In this document: positions 36,001-43,982 of the stretch, piece after piece
Numbering within the stretch: position 1 is the first letter of the stretch
Layout of the letters: each line of letters starts with the position of its first letter
Assembly (NCBI RefSeq): GCF_000177195.2
Contig: NC_015953.1
Location: 3,534,001 to 3,598,000, forward strand
Length of the DNA stretch: 64,000 nt
Direction: 5' to 3'
From: Streptomyces sp. SirexAA-E
GTDB lineage: Bacteria; Actinomycetota; Actinomycetes; Streptomycetales; Streptomycetaceae
Position numbers and translations under genes: made by a program
The notes under the pieces: generated by a model
Seen by the model: the letters and a program-made list of their open reading frames with translations, nothing else
The model's database searches: none
What the model was told of the DNA's origin: nothing

Positions 36001-37901
36001 AGCTGTTCTGGGCGCACGAGGCCGACGAGGCGCTGCGCACCTCCTGGACGCGCCGGGCGGTGTCGCTGGCGCGGGCCCGCGACACCTTCGGGCTCGCCCC
36101 GGCGATCGCCGTCCTCCAGGAGGAGTGGGCGGCCGTGATGGGGGCGGGGGACCAGGCCGCCGTGTACCTCTTCGAGGAGCTGACGAGCGGCCCCGCGGGG
36201 TTCGTCACGCGCACGTCCACCCGGACCTTCCTGGAGAAGTTCCGCCGGGCGACCGGCACGTCGGCGTACGACGACGACCTGGCCGCGCTCCACGACGACC
36301 TGCCGGCCCGGCGCCAGCTGGTGGAGGGCTGGATCGGCTCGTACGCCGCCGCGTCCGGCACCGAGGCGGACGCCGGGGACCTGGCGGAGGCCGCCGCCGT
36401 GGAGCTGTGCCCGGAGCTGGAGCGGTACGACCGCGACGCCCCGCTGACCGCGACGGTGGACGGGCTGCTCGGCGACCACCCCCGGATCGACCGGGGGACC
36501 CTGCCGGTCCGGCTGGACGAACTCCTCGCCCGTACCGCCGAGTTCCGAGCCGAGTCCGTGCCCGGGTTCCGCGCGTACCAGCGGCTGCGCACCGCGCTGG
36601 TCGACGCCGAGCGTGCCCGGCTGCGGCTGGACGACCACCGGCCCCGCGTGATGTCCGCCTTCGTCCGCAACCAGCTGCTGGACGAGGTGTACCTGCCGCT
36701 GATCGGCGACAGCCTCGCCAAGCAGCTCGGCACCGCCGACGCGGACCGCCGCACCGACTCGCAGGGCCTGCTGCTGCTCGTCTCCCCGCCCGGCTACGGC
36801 AAGACGACGCTCATGGAGTACGTGGCCGACCGGCTCGGCATGGTCCTCGTGAAGGTCAGCGGCCCCAACCTCGGACACGACGTGACCTCGCTGGACCCGG
36901 CGCAGGCACGCGGGGCGACCGCCCGGCGCGAGGTCGAGAAGATCAACTTCGCGCTGGAGTCGGGCAACAACACCCTGCTCTACCTGGACGACATCCAGCA
37001 CACCTCGCCGGAGCTGCTCCAGAAGTTCATTCCGCTCTGCGACGCCACGCGCCGCGTCGAGGGGGTGCGGGACGGCGAGCCGCGCAGCTACGACCTGCGG
37101 GGGAAGCGGTTCGCGGTGGTCATGGCGGGCAACCCGTACACCGAGTCCGGGGACCGGTTCAGGATCCCGGACATGCTCGCCAACCGGGCCGACGTGTGGA
37201 ACCTCGGCGAGGTGCTGAGCGGCCGGGAGGACGTCTTCGCGCTGAGCTTCGTGGAGAACGCGCTGACCGCCAACCCGGTCCTCGCCCCGCTCGCGGGCCG
37301 CTCCCGCGCCGATCTGGCGCTGCTCGTGCGCATGGCGTCCGGTTCCGGTCTCGCGGTGCGCGCCGACCAGCTGGAGCACGCCTACGCCCCGGCCGAGCTG
37401 GAGCGGATCGTGTCGGTCCTGCGCCATCTGCTCACCGCCAGGGAGACGGTCCTCGCGGTGAACGCGGCGTACATCGCGTCGGCGGCGCGGACCGACGCGA
37501 CGCGCACCGAGCCGCCGTTCCAGCTACAGGGCTCGTACCGCAACATGAACAAGATCGCCGAGCGGATCGTGCCCGTGATGAACGAGGCCGAGCTGTCCGC
37601 CGTGGTCGACGACCACTACGCGGGCGAGGCCCAGACCCTCACCTCGGGCGCCGAGGCGAACCTGCTGAAGCTGGCCGCGCTGCGGGGCACGCTCACCGCG
37701 CGGCAGGCCGAGCGCTGGGCGGCGGTCACCGCCTCCTACGTCCGCACACAGGCGCTCGGCGGCCCGGAGGGCGATCCCGTCACCCGGGCGGTCGCGGCCC
37801 TCGGGCTGCTCGCGGACCGCCTCTCGGCGGTGGAGACGGCCATCGACCGGGCGGCGGACCCACGCCGCCTCCTGGCCGGTCCCGGGCCGACGCACGACTG
37901 A
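33030..37901 (+). CDS. Giant AAA ATPase of the DUF3686 (DNA repair ATPase) type
   Basis: A 1,623-residue cytosolic protein. The N-terminal third (MDRDTDTTLADGGAYEVLRRRL; FDWIPAGRDAHRTGRHPHIAVAEGALF) is beta-rich. Residues about 480-850 are helical/coiled coil. The C-terminal ATPase has Walker A SPPGYGKTTLMEYVA near 1250, Walker B LLYLDDIQHTSPELLQKF near 1316, and MAGNPYTESGDRFRIPDMLANRADVWNLGEV as sensor region. Relatives annotated as DNA repair ATPases are encoded beside YqiJ/YqiK flotillins, as here, but a DNA role is unproven. The next gene starts 20 bp after the stop. Confidence 0.9.
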   Translation: MDRDTDTTLADGGAYEVLRRRLGAQADELVRRAEALNARRTEEFGSTGLRLLATEQVPTGRPSLARDLVAVGNRLLFGFERGPGAGGEAGVGDVLVLREAGLEEVVGEGPLADEAFVREFAGLHRYFRDARLLRLRRVGGRLIAVFRTGESAEDVRVLRWALGPDGTPGEFLDARGEKDHVFPPSHDFDWIPAGRDAHRTGRHPHIAVAEGALFVDTLGGTLTVKTEDDTETPDGIYEEPVDEPLQSLADADVEYARAGPLVLLRVRPYKEEAWRHLVFNTLLGRVQRLDAIGPSCHRLPEDQGIIFPGGYYLTTGAAKTFDTAEELTDPVFEGAVRSPNGEDVLYVFRSRDESRTLLLPYNLIRQEVATPLVGRGHALLDDGTLVLLKGGEDGPARVHPLQRWQTPYVSDTYAASHPAGTGPLARTGNADLVRGISDCLALAHGVRDMTPTAAVYARLVADCARAGDRYHWLTDPELGLLAEPLTEIGATAGQVLAEFETVQELTRQAAEALDETAGRLTALVRRIRGEAPRSAAAWVDQLTELRRTHGHLATLAEMRYADTGRIAELSAEAEDDLASAARRAVSFLSRDDAFTGYHEELASLTESAEALTAVADASEVGDRLTGITEGLATVTDVVTGLDIGDATVRTSILERIAGVLGDANRARATLDARRRELLSQEGRAEFAAEFALLGQAVTGALAAADSPESCDEQLARLLLQLENLESRFAESDDFLGRLAERRTEVYEAFSARRQTLQDARARRAERLADSAARVLETVTRRLAALEDLDAVHTYFASDPMVAKVRRTADELRELGDPVRADELDGRLKAARQEAGRALRDRGELYADGGTVLKLGRHRFAVNTQPFDLTLVPHGDRLAFALTGTDYRAPVTDPEFAATRPYWDRLLPSESEDVYRAEHLAARLLDEHGADALAGAEDLAALVREAAAAAYDEGHQRGVHDEDATAILTVLLRLYTGAGLLRFPPAVRAAAQLFWAHEADEALRTSWTRRAVSLARARDTFGLAPAIAVLQEEWAAVMGAGDQAAVYLFEELTSGPAGFVTRTSTRTFLEKFRRATGTSAYDDDLAALHDDLPARRQLVEGWIGSYAAASGTEADAGDLAEAAAVELCPELERYDRDAPLTATVDGLLGDHPRIDRGTLPVRLDELLARTAEFRAESVPGFRAYQRLRTALVDAERARLRLDDHRPRVMSAFVRNQLLDEVYLPLIGDSLAKQLGTADADRRTDSQGLLLLVSPPGYGKTTLMEYVADRLGMVLVKVSGPNLGHDVTSLDPAQARGATARREVEKINFALESGNNTLLYLDDIQHTSPELLQKFIPLCDATRRVEGVRDGEPRSYDLRGKRFAVVMAGNPYTESGDRFRIPDMLANRADVWNLGEVLSGREDVFALSFVENALTANPVLAPLAGRSRADLALLVRMASGSGLAVRADQLEHAYAPAELERIVSVLRHLLTARETVLAVNAAYIASAARTDATRTEPPFQLQGSYRNMNKIAERIVPVMNEAELSAVVDDHYAGEAQTLTSGAEANLLKLAALRGTLTARQAERWAAVTASYVRTQALGGPEGDPVTRAVAALGLLADRLSAVETAIDRAADPRRLLAGPGPTHD

Positions 37902-37921
37902 CAGGAAGAGGGTCAGCAGGC

Positions 37922-39919
37922 ATGCTGGGCTTCGTGTCCCCACTTCCTCATCAACCCCAACCACCCACCTCCGGCGGCCACATGGTGGTCTGCGGTGACG
38001 ACGCGCTCGCCCGGCGGCTCGCCGTGGAGCTGCGCTACGTGTACGGCGAACGGGTCACGTTGCTGCTCCCACCGGGCCGCGACGCCGCTCGCCCCGAGCT
38101 GCCGCTCACCCAACGGGCCCGTGCCGCAGCCCTGTTCGGCCGGATGTCGGCCGCGATGAACCGCAACGGCACGACGGGCGGCGCCGGGGACGGCGACACC
38201 AACGCCGGGGTCGAGGCGGTGCGCATCATGGAGGCGCACGAGCCCTCCGACGACGTGCTGGAGGAGGCCGGCGTCGAACGGGCCGCCGCCCTGGCGCTGG
38301 TCTACGACGACGACGAGCTGAACATCCGGGCCGCCCTGACGGCCCGTCGGCTCAACCCGCGCCTGCGGCTGGTCATCCGGCTCTACAACCGCAAGCTCGG
38401 CCAGCACCTGGAGACCCTGCTCGACCAGGCGGCTGCGCTCGCGATGCCCGGCATGGACCCGGAGGTGCTGGACGCCTCCACGACGGTGCTGTCCGACGCC
38501 GACACCGCAGCCCCGGCGCTCGCCGCCACAGCGGTGACCGGCAGCAGCAAGGTCATCCAGGCCGAGGGCCTGCTCCTGCGGGCCGCCGAACGCACCCCGC
38601 CCCGGCAGGGCGAGCTCGCCGACCCGGGACTCTGCACCCTGGCCCTGCTCTCCTCCACCACCCACGACCCGGCCGGCTCCGAGGGCTCCGACAGCAGCGG
38701 CGACGACGGGCCCCAACTCCTGCCCGACCACGCGACGGTGGCCGCAGCCACCGGGCGGGGCACGGTGGTGCTGGAGGCCATCAGCCACGCCGGGCCGGAC
38801 CGGGTCGCCGTGCGCATGGGCGGCCGGGGCGCGCCGCTGAGCCACATCTTCTCGCGCCGGCTGCGCTGGTCGGCGCTGGGTGTCGCGACCGCCGCCGTGG
38901 CCCTGGCCGTCGCCTCCGTCGTCACCACCGGCGACAGCCCCCTGCACGCCGCTTATCTCACGCTGCTCGACCTGCTCGCGATGGGCGATCCGGCCGAGGG
39001 CGAGCCGCCGTCCCGTCAGGTCATCCAGCTGCTGTCCGGGATGGCGGGGCTGCTGCTCCTGCCGCTGCTGGTCGCCGCCGTGCTGGAGGCGTTCGGTTCG
39101 CTGCGCAACGCGTCCTCGCTGCGCCGCCCGCCGCGCGGCCTGTCCGGGCACGTGGTGCTGCTCGGTCTCGGCAAGATCGGCACCCGGGTTTTGGTGCGGC
39201 TGCGGGAGCTGGAGATCCCCGTGGTGGTGGTCGAGGAGGACCCGGAGGCGCGGGGCATCCCGCTGGCCCGCAGCATGCACGTGCCGACGGTCATCGGCGA
39301 CGTCACCCAGGAAGGCGTGCTGGAGGCGGCCAAGATCCGCCGGGCACACGCCCTGCTCGCCCTGACCAGCATCGACACCACCAACCTGGAAGCCACGCTG
39401 TACGCCCGCTCCGTCAAGCCGGACCTCCAGGTGGCCCTGCGGCTGTACGACGACGAGTTCGCCACCGCCGTCTTCCGCACCCTGCGCACCGCCCACCCGC
39501 AGGCTCTGACCCGGTCGCGTTCGGTCTCCCACCTGGCGGCACCCTCGTTCGCGGTGGCCATGATGGGGCGGCAGATCCTCGGCGCGGTGCCGGTCGAGCG
39601 CAAGGTGATGCTGTTCGCCGCGCTGGAGGTGGGCGCCTACCCCCAGCTCGTGGGCCGCACCGTCGAGCAGGCGTTCCGGGCGGGCGCCTGGCGGGTCCTG
39701 GCGCTGGACGCCACCCCGCCGGCCGACCGCCGCCCGGACCTGGCCGCCGTGCCGCCGTACGACCCCTCCGCCCCGGACGCGGCGGGCCGGTCCTCCGGGC
39801 TCGTCTGGAACCTGCACCCGGGTTATGTGCTGCGCGCGGAGGACCGGGTGGTCATCGCCGCGACCCGGCGCGGGCTGGCGGAGCTGCTGCGCCGGCAGCG
39901 GGCGACGACCGTCCGGTAG
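37922..39919 (+). CDS. Two-RCK ion-channel-like NAD-binding protein
   Basis: A 665-residue protein. First Rossmann/RCK at 20-130 (MVVCGDDALARRLAVEL), membrane segment one about 313-337 (WSALGVATAAVALAVASVV), a pore-like loop HAAYLTLLDLLAMGDP about 341-356, membrane segment two about 366-390 (LLSGMAGLLLLPLLVAAVLEAF), second RCK from about 407 (HVVLLGLGKIGTRVLVRLREL) and a C-terminal TrkA-C-like part. The layout is that of a 2-TM channel, but TVGYGD is replaced by LLAMGDP, so ion choice is uncertain; CASTOR/POLLUX channels also have odd filters. Follows the DUF3686 gene closely, hence one operon. Confidence 0.87.
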   Translation: MLGFVSPLPHQPQPPTSGGHMVVCGDDALARRLAVELRYVYGERVTLLLPPGRDAARPELPLTQRARAAALFGRMSAAMNRNGTTGGAGDGDTNAGVEAVRIMEAHEPSDDVLEEAGVERAAALALVYDDDELNIRAALTARRLNPRLRLVIRLYNRKLGQHLETLLDQAAALAMPGMDPEVLDASTTVLSDADTAAPALAATAVTGSSKVIQAEGLLLRAAERTPPRQGELADPGLCTLALLSSTTHDPAGSEGSDSSGDDGPQLLPDHATVAAATGRGTVVLEAISHAGPDRVAVRMGGRGAPLSHIFSRRLRWSALGVATAAVALAVASVVTTGDSPLHAAYLTLLDLLAMGDPAEGEPPSRQVIQLLSGMAGLLLLPLLVAAVLEAFGSLRNASSLRRPPRGLSGHVVLLGLGKIGTRVLVRLRELEIPVVVVEEDPEARGIPLARSMHVPTVIGDVTQEGVLEAAKIRRAHALLALTSIDTTNLEATLYARSVKPDLQVALRLYDDEFATAVFRTLRTAHPQALTRSRSVSHLAAPSFAVAMMGRQILGAVPVERKVMLFAALEVGAYPQLVGRTVEQAFRAGAWRVLALDATPPADRRPDLAAVPPYDPSAPDAAGRSSGLVWNLHPGYVLRAEDRVVIAATRRGLAELLRRQRATTVR

Positions 39920-39928
39920 GGGCCGGGG

Positions 39929-40987
39929 TCAGCGGAACATGCCCATGGCCTCCCGCACCTCGTCCAGGGTCGCCTCGGCCACGGCGTTCGCGCGCTCGTT
40001 GCCGGCGCGCAGGATGTCCCGGACCTGTCCCATGTCCCGGGCGTACTCGGCCCGGCGGGCGCGGATCGGCGCCATCGTCGCGTTGACCGCCTCGGTCACC
40101 GTCCGCTTCAGCGCGGCCGCGCCGCCGTCCCCGATCTCCTCGGCGACGGCGTGCGGGTCCCGGTCGAGGCAGAGCGCGGCCAGCAGCACCAGGCTCGACA
40201 CCCCCGGGCGCGTCTCGGGGTCGTAGGTGATGTGCCGGTCGGCGTCGGTGGTGGCGCCCTTGATCAGCCGGGCGGTCTCGTCCTCGCTCGCGCCCAGGGC
40301 CACGGAGTTGTGGCGGCTCTTGCTCATCTTCGTGCCGTCGGTGCCGAGCAGCAGGGGCGCGGCGGAGAGCAGCGCGTCGGGTTCCGGGAAGACCGCCCCG
40401 TACCGCTCGTTGAAGCGGCGGGCGACGGTGCGGGTGACCTCCAGATGCGGCAGCTGGTCCTGTCCGACGGGGACGAGGTTGCCCTTGCAGAAGAGGATGT
40501 CGGCGGCCTGGTGCACCGGGTAGGTGTACATGAGCCCGCTGACGGCGGCCTGCCGGGAGTGGGCGATCTCGTCCTTCACGGTGGGGTTGCGGCCCAGCTC
40601 GGCGACGGAGACCAGCGAGAGGAACGGCAGCAGCAGCTGGTTGAGGGCCGGTACGGCGCTGTGGTTGAAGACCGTCGTACGGGCGGGATCGATGCCGATC
40701 GCCAGGTAGTCCAGCAGGAGGCCCTCCACATGCTCGGAGAGCCGCTCGGCGATGTCCCGGTCGGTGAGGACCTGGTAGTCGGCGATGAGCACGAAGACGT
40801 CCACACCGAGGTCCTGGAGCCGCACCCGGTTGCGCAGGGTGCCGAAATAGTGGCCGAGGTGCAGGGCCCCGGTGGGCCGGTCCCCGCTGAGGACCCGGAA
40901 TCCCGAGGGGTCCAGGGCGATGCGCTGCTCCAGCTCGGCGCTGCGGCGCACGGCGGGGCTCACGGGCTGGTCGGTGACGGCGGTCAT
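39929..40987 (-). CDS. trpS: Tryptophanyl-tRNA synthetase
   Basis: A 352-residue class Ic synthetase charging tRNA-Trp. HIGH-type motif HLGHYFG near residue 43 and KMSKS near 224; substrate-pocket elements LIADYQVLTD, MYTYPVHQAADIL and VGQDQLPHLEVTR. A leader peptide with two adjacent Trp codons and a terminator precede it (41147 to 41051), showing control by Trp supply. Streptomyces may hold a second, auxiliary TrpRS that resists indolmycin and is regulated by such attenuation; this could be that copy. Confidence 0.96.
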   Translation of the reverse strand: MTAVTDQPVSPAVRRSAELEQRIALDPSGFRVLSGDRPTGALHLGHYFGTLRNRVRLQDLGVDVFVLIADYQVLTDRDIAERLSEHVEGLLLDYLAIGIDPARTTVFNHSAVPALNQLLLPFLSLVSVAELGRNPTVKDEIAHSRQAAVSGLMYTYPVHQAADILFCKGNLVPVGQDQLPHLEVTRTVARRFNERYGAVFPEPDALLSAAPLLLGTDGTKMSKSRHNSVALGASEDETARLIKGATTDADRHITYDPETRPGVSSLVLLAALCLDRDPHAVAEEIGDGGAAALKRTVTEAVNATMAPIRARRAEYARDMGQVRDILRAGNERANAVAEATLDEVREAMGMFR

Positions 40988-41050
40988 GGGGCTCTCCTCG
41001 CGGGTGGTCGGTGCGTGGAGGACGGCCCGCCCGGGACCCCGGGCAACGCG

Positions 41051-41079
41051 AAAGGGCCGTCCATGGATGAACGGCCCTT
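41051..41079 (-). terminator. Attenuator terminator before trpS
   Basis: Minus strand AAGGGCCGT-tcatccatgg-ACGGCCCTT followed by TCGCG, 27 bp after the leader-peptide stop and 63 bp before trpS. Read-through is needed to express trpS. Confidence 0.7.
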
Positions 41080-41105
41080 GTTCCGTGCTGGTGAGGCGGC
41101 CGCTC

Positions 41106-41147
41106 CTAGGAGGAGCGCCACCAGTTACGGCACGGTACGGAGGTCAT
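41106..41147 (-). CDS. trpS leader peptide with tandem Trp codons
   Basis: ATG to TAG encoding MTSVPCRNWWRSS (13 aa); TGG TGG lies at 41123-41118. Its last codons form a hairpin CGCTCCT-cct-AGGAGCG (41117-41101). TACACT 6 bp upstream of the ATG looks like a -10 box, so the leader may be leaderless. Ribosome stalling at the Trp codons when charged tRNA-Trp is scarce would favour read-through of the downstream terminator. Too short to be a stand-alone gene. Confidence 0.75.
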   Translation of the reverse strand: MTSVPCRNWWRSS

Positions 41148-41273
41148 GAACCGAGTGTACCGACCACGGGTCCTGGCGGGGAGGGGTCGCGCGCGTGATC
41201 CCGCTCGCGTCGCGAGGGCACCGGCCGCGGGGTGATCCTGGAGGGAGAGCGCTTCGCCGGGGGCCTCCGCCGG

Positions 41274-41399
41274 CTACTTGTCGTGGCCGCCCACGTAGAA
41301 CAGCAGCATGACGAAGCCGGCGAAGAGGTGCGTCGCGAAGACGTAGACGAAGACGCGCAGCATGACGCCGCGCTCCTTCCAGCGTTCGCTCTCGCTCAT
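41274..41399 (-). CDS. Small single-span membrane protein, 41 aa
   Basis: MSESERWKERGVMLRVFVYV onward, ending FYVGGHDK. One hydrophobic helix (VFVYVFATHLFAGFVMLLFYV). GAAGGAGGAG lies 6 bp upstream of the ATG, a strong sign of translation. It resembles small Streptomyces membrane proteins I recall as DUF6126, function unknown. Confidence 0.75.
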   Translation of the reverse strand: MSESERWKERGVMLRVFVYVFATHLFAGFVMLLFYVGGHDK

Positions 41400-41528
41400 C
41401 CGGGGCTCCTCCTTCGTCCCGGCCGTCACGGCCGGCGGTCCGTCCAGCGTACGCAGACCCGCACCGCGGGCGTCCGGCGCGGCCGGGAATAGGGGCCGGG
41501 GGTGCCCCGTTGTAGGGTGTGTTCGATA

Positions 41529-41549
41529 GTTCAACGTTCAATTAAATGG
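41529..41549. promoter_or_regulatory. 21-bp element shared with the pirin promoter (copy 1)
   Basis: GTTCAAC-GTTCAAT-TAAATGG, a 7-bp direct repeat plus TAAAT, just after a TAGGGT -10-like hexamer (41513) and 25 bp before the LLM start. It matches 63444-63464 (read on the minus strand) at 16 of 21 or more positions. Confidence 0.5.
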
Positions 41550-41574
41550 TTCGGCACAGATGGAGGCGGGCGCC

Positions 41575-42669
41575 ATGCAGTTCGGGATCTTCACCGTCGG
41601 GGACGTCACCACCGACCCCACGACCGGCAGGACACCGAGCGAGAACGAGCGGATCAAGGCGACCCTCGCGATCGCGCAGAAGGCCGAGGAAGTGGGCCTG
41701 GACGTCTTCGCGACCGGAGAGCACCACAACCCGCCCTTCGTCCCGTCCTCACCCACGACGACACTCGGCTACATCGCGGCCCGGACCGAGAACCTCATCC
41801 TCTCGACGTCCACCACGCTGATCACCACCAACGACCCGGTGAAGATCGCCGAGGACTACGCCACGCTCCAGCACCTCGCCGACGGCCGGGTCGACCTGAT
41901 GATGGGCCGCGGCAACACCGGGCCGGTCTACCCGTGGTTCGGCAAGGACATCCGCCAGGGCATCCCGCTGGCGATCGAGAACTACGCGCTGCTGCACAAG
42001 CTGTGGCGGGAGGACGTCGTCGACTGGGAGGGCAAGTTCCGCACCCCGCTCCAGTCCTTCACCGCGACCCCGCGCCCGCTGGACGGCGTCCCGCCGTTCG
42101 TCTGGCACGGCTCGATCCGCTCCCCGGAGATCGCCGAACAGGCCGCGTACTACGGCGACGGCTTCTTCCACAACAACATCTTCTGGCCCATGGAGCACAC
42201 GAAGAAGATGGTCGAGCTCTACCGGCGCCGTTACGCCCACTACGGCCACGGCACCGCGGAGCAGGCCGTCGTGGGCCTCGGCGGCCAGGTCTTCATGCGG
42301 AAGAACTCGCAGGACGCGGTCAAGGAGTTCCGCCCGTACTTCGACAACGCGCCGGTCTACGGACACGGGCCCTCGCTGGAGGACTTCACCCGCGAGACCC
42401 CGCTGACCGTCGGCTCCCCGCAGGAGGTCATCGAGCGCACCCTGACCTTCCGCGACGCCGTCGGCGACTACCAGCGCCAGCTCTTCCTGATGGACCACGC
42501 GGGACTGCCGCTCAAGACGGTCCTGGAGCAGCTCGACATCCTCGGCGAGGAGGTCGTGCCCGTGCTGCGCAAGGAGTTCGCCGCCCTGCGCCCGGCCGGT
42601 GTGCCGGACGCCCCCGTCCACCCCGCGGTCGCCGCGGCCCGCGCCGCCGCCGCCCCGAAGGAGGTCTGA
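41575..42669 (+). CDS. LLM-class flavin-dependent oxidoreductase
   Basis: A 364-residue luciferase-like TIM-barrel monooxygenase: MQFGIFTVGDVTTDPTTGRTPSENERI, DVFATGEHHNPPFVPSSPTTTLGYIAART, GRVDLMMGRGNTGPVYPWFG. ATG at 41575 has GGAGG 8 bp upstream; the ATG at 41560 lies in that site. The FMN-reductase gene starts 5 bp after its stop, giving a two-component monooxygenase. Substrate unknown. Confidence 0.94.
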   Translation: MQFGIFTVGDVTTDPTTGRTPSENERIKATLAIAQKAEEVGLDVFATGEHHNPPFVPSSPTTTLGYIAARTENLILSTSTTLITTNDPVKIAEDYATLQHLADGRVDLMMGRGNTGPVYPWFGKDIRQGIPLAIENYALLHKLWREDVVDWEGKFRTPLQSFTATPRPLDGVPPFVWHGSIRSPEIAEQAAYYGDGFFHNNIFWPMEHTKKMVELYRRRYAHYGHGTAEQAVVGLGGQVFMRKNSQDAVKEFRPYFDNAPVYGHGPSLEDFTRETPLTVGSPQEVIERTLTFRDAVGDYQRQLFLMDHAGLPLKTVLEQLDILGEEVVPVLRKEFAALRPAGVPDAPVHPAVAAARAAAAPKEV

Positions 42670-42674
42670 CCACC

Positions 42675-43334
42675 GTGTTCGCCACCGCACCGCTGAGGAT
42701 CGTGGCCGTCTCGGCCGGACTGAGCAGCCCTTCGTCCACCCGGCTGCTGGCCGACCGGCTCGCCGAGGCCACCCGTGAGCGGCTGACCGCCGACCAGGAC
42801 CGCGCCGTCGAGGTCCGCGTCGTCGAGCTCCGCGACCTGGCCGTCTCCGTCGCCAACCACCTGGTCACCGGCTTCCCGCCGGCCGACCTGCGGGAAGCGA
42901 TCGACGCGGTGACGGGGGCGGACGGCCTGATCGCCGTGTCGCCCGTGTTCACCGCCTCCTACAGCGGCCTGTTCAAGTCCTTCTTCGATCTCCTCGACCC
43001 CACCGCCCTGACCGGCAAGCCCGTCCTGATCGGGGCGACCGGCGGCACCTCCCGCCACTCCCTGGTCCTGGACCACGCGATGCGCCCGCTCTTCTCCTAC
43101 CTGCGGGCGGTCACCCTGCCGACCTCGGTGTACGCGGCGTCCGAGGACTGGGGGGCGCCCGGCGACGAGTACACCGAGGGCCTGCCCTCCCGCATCCGCC
43201 GCGCGGGTGGCGAGCTCGCCTCCGCCGTCACCGGACGCACCGTCTCCGGGGCCTCCCGGGCGGCCACGCCCGACGACGGCGAGGACGCGGTCGTGCCGTT
43301 CGAACAGCAGCTCGCCGCACTGCGGACGAGCTGA
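42675..43334 (+). CDS. NAD(P)H-dependent FMN reductase
   Basis: A 219-residue flavodoxin-fold reductase with GTG start. LRIVAVSAGLSSPSSTRLLADRL is the FMN phosphate-binding region, and GLIAVSPVFTASYSGLFKSFFDLLDPTALTGKPVLIGATGG is the family signature. Expected to supply reduced FMN to the LLM enzyme encoded 5 bp upstream. Confidence 0.93.
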   Translation: MFATAPLRIVAVSAGLSSPSSTRLLADRLAEATRERLTADQDRAVEVRVVELRDLAVSVANHLVTGFPPADLREAIDAVTGADGLIAVSPVFTASYSGLFKSFFDLLDPTALTGKPVLIGATGGTSRHSLVLDHAMRPLFSYLRAVTLPTSVYAASEDWGAPGDEYTEGLPSRIRRAGGELASAVTGRTVSGASRAATPDDGEDAVVPFEQQLAALRTS

Positions 43335-43381
43335 CACCGCCGGGACCGAGCGGCCCTCGGAGGCACAGGGGAACAGGGCAA

Positions 43382-43407
43382 CGCAAGGGGCCTACGGGCC
43401 CTTTGCG
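43382..43407 (+). terminator. Hairpin after the FMN reductase gene
   Basis: CGCAAGGGGCC pairs with GGCCCTTTGCG (one G-T pair) around TACG, without a clear T run. Confidence 0.55.
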
Positions 43408-43486
43408 CCCGGTTTGGCGCGTGTTATTACGGATACACGCAACATGGGGCACGTGCCGTACGTGCTCCGAGGAGCTGGAGGCGGAC

Positions 43487-43909
43487 ATGGGCAGGATCGT
43501 CGTGGGTGTGGACGGCTCGGACCAGTCGATCAAGGCGCTGCGCTGGGCGGTACGCCAGGCGGAGCTGACCGGCGACACGGTCGAGGCGGTCAACAGCTGG
43601 GAGTATCCCGCGACCAGCTGGGCGTCGATGATGCCGGGCCTGCCGGAGGACTTCGACCCGCAGGCCGTGGCCACCGTGGCGCTCAACGAGGCGCTGGAGG
43701 AGGCACTCGGCGCCGAGGGCGCCGCGCGCGTGGAGAAGGTCGTCGTGATCGGCAACGCCGCCCTGACCCTGGTGGAGCGCTCCAAGGGCGCCGAGCTGCT
43801 GGTCGTCGGCGCACGTGGTTACAGCGGCTTCAAGGCGACCCTGCTCGGCTCGGTCAGCCTCCACGTCACCCAGCACGCCACCTGCCCCGTCACCGTCGTC
43901 CACGAGTGA
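43487..43909 (+). CDS. Universal stress protein (UspA family)
   Basis: A 140-residue single-domain Usp: IVVGVDGSDQSIKALRWAVRQA at the N-terminus and the ATP-binding motif GARGYSGFKATLLGSVS followed by HATCPVTVVHE. Cytosolic stress protein. A strong bidirectional terminator follows. Confidence 0.96.
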   Translation: MGRIVVGVDGSDQSIKALRWAVRQAELTGDTVEAVNSWEYPATSWASMMPGLPEDFDPQAVATVALNEALEEALGAEGAARVEKVVVIGNAALTLVERSKGAELLVVGARGYSGFKATLLGSVSLHVTQHATCPVTVVHE

Positions 43910-43927
43910 GGGACCCCGCACCGACCC

Positions 43928-43966
43928 GGCGGGCCCCCACGCGCACCACGCGCGTGGGGGCCCGCC
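43928..43966. terminator. Strong bidirectional terminator
   Basis: GGCGGGCCCCCACGCGC pairs perfectly with GCGCGTGGGGGCCCGCC around ACCAC, between convergent usp and merR-PP2C genes. Confidence 0.85.
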
Positions 43967-43982
43967 GTCGTCCGCCATGGCG

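Noticed and set aside
31224..37427. 2,067-residue open frame on the minus strand
   Set aside because: It is antisense to the flotillin 2 and DUF3686 genes, which have clear motifs and ribosome-binding sites. Long antisense frames are common at this GC content, and its composition is Arg/Gly/Val-rich without any domain.
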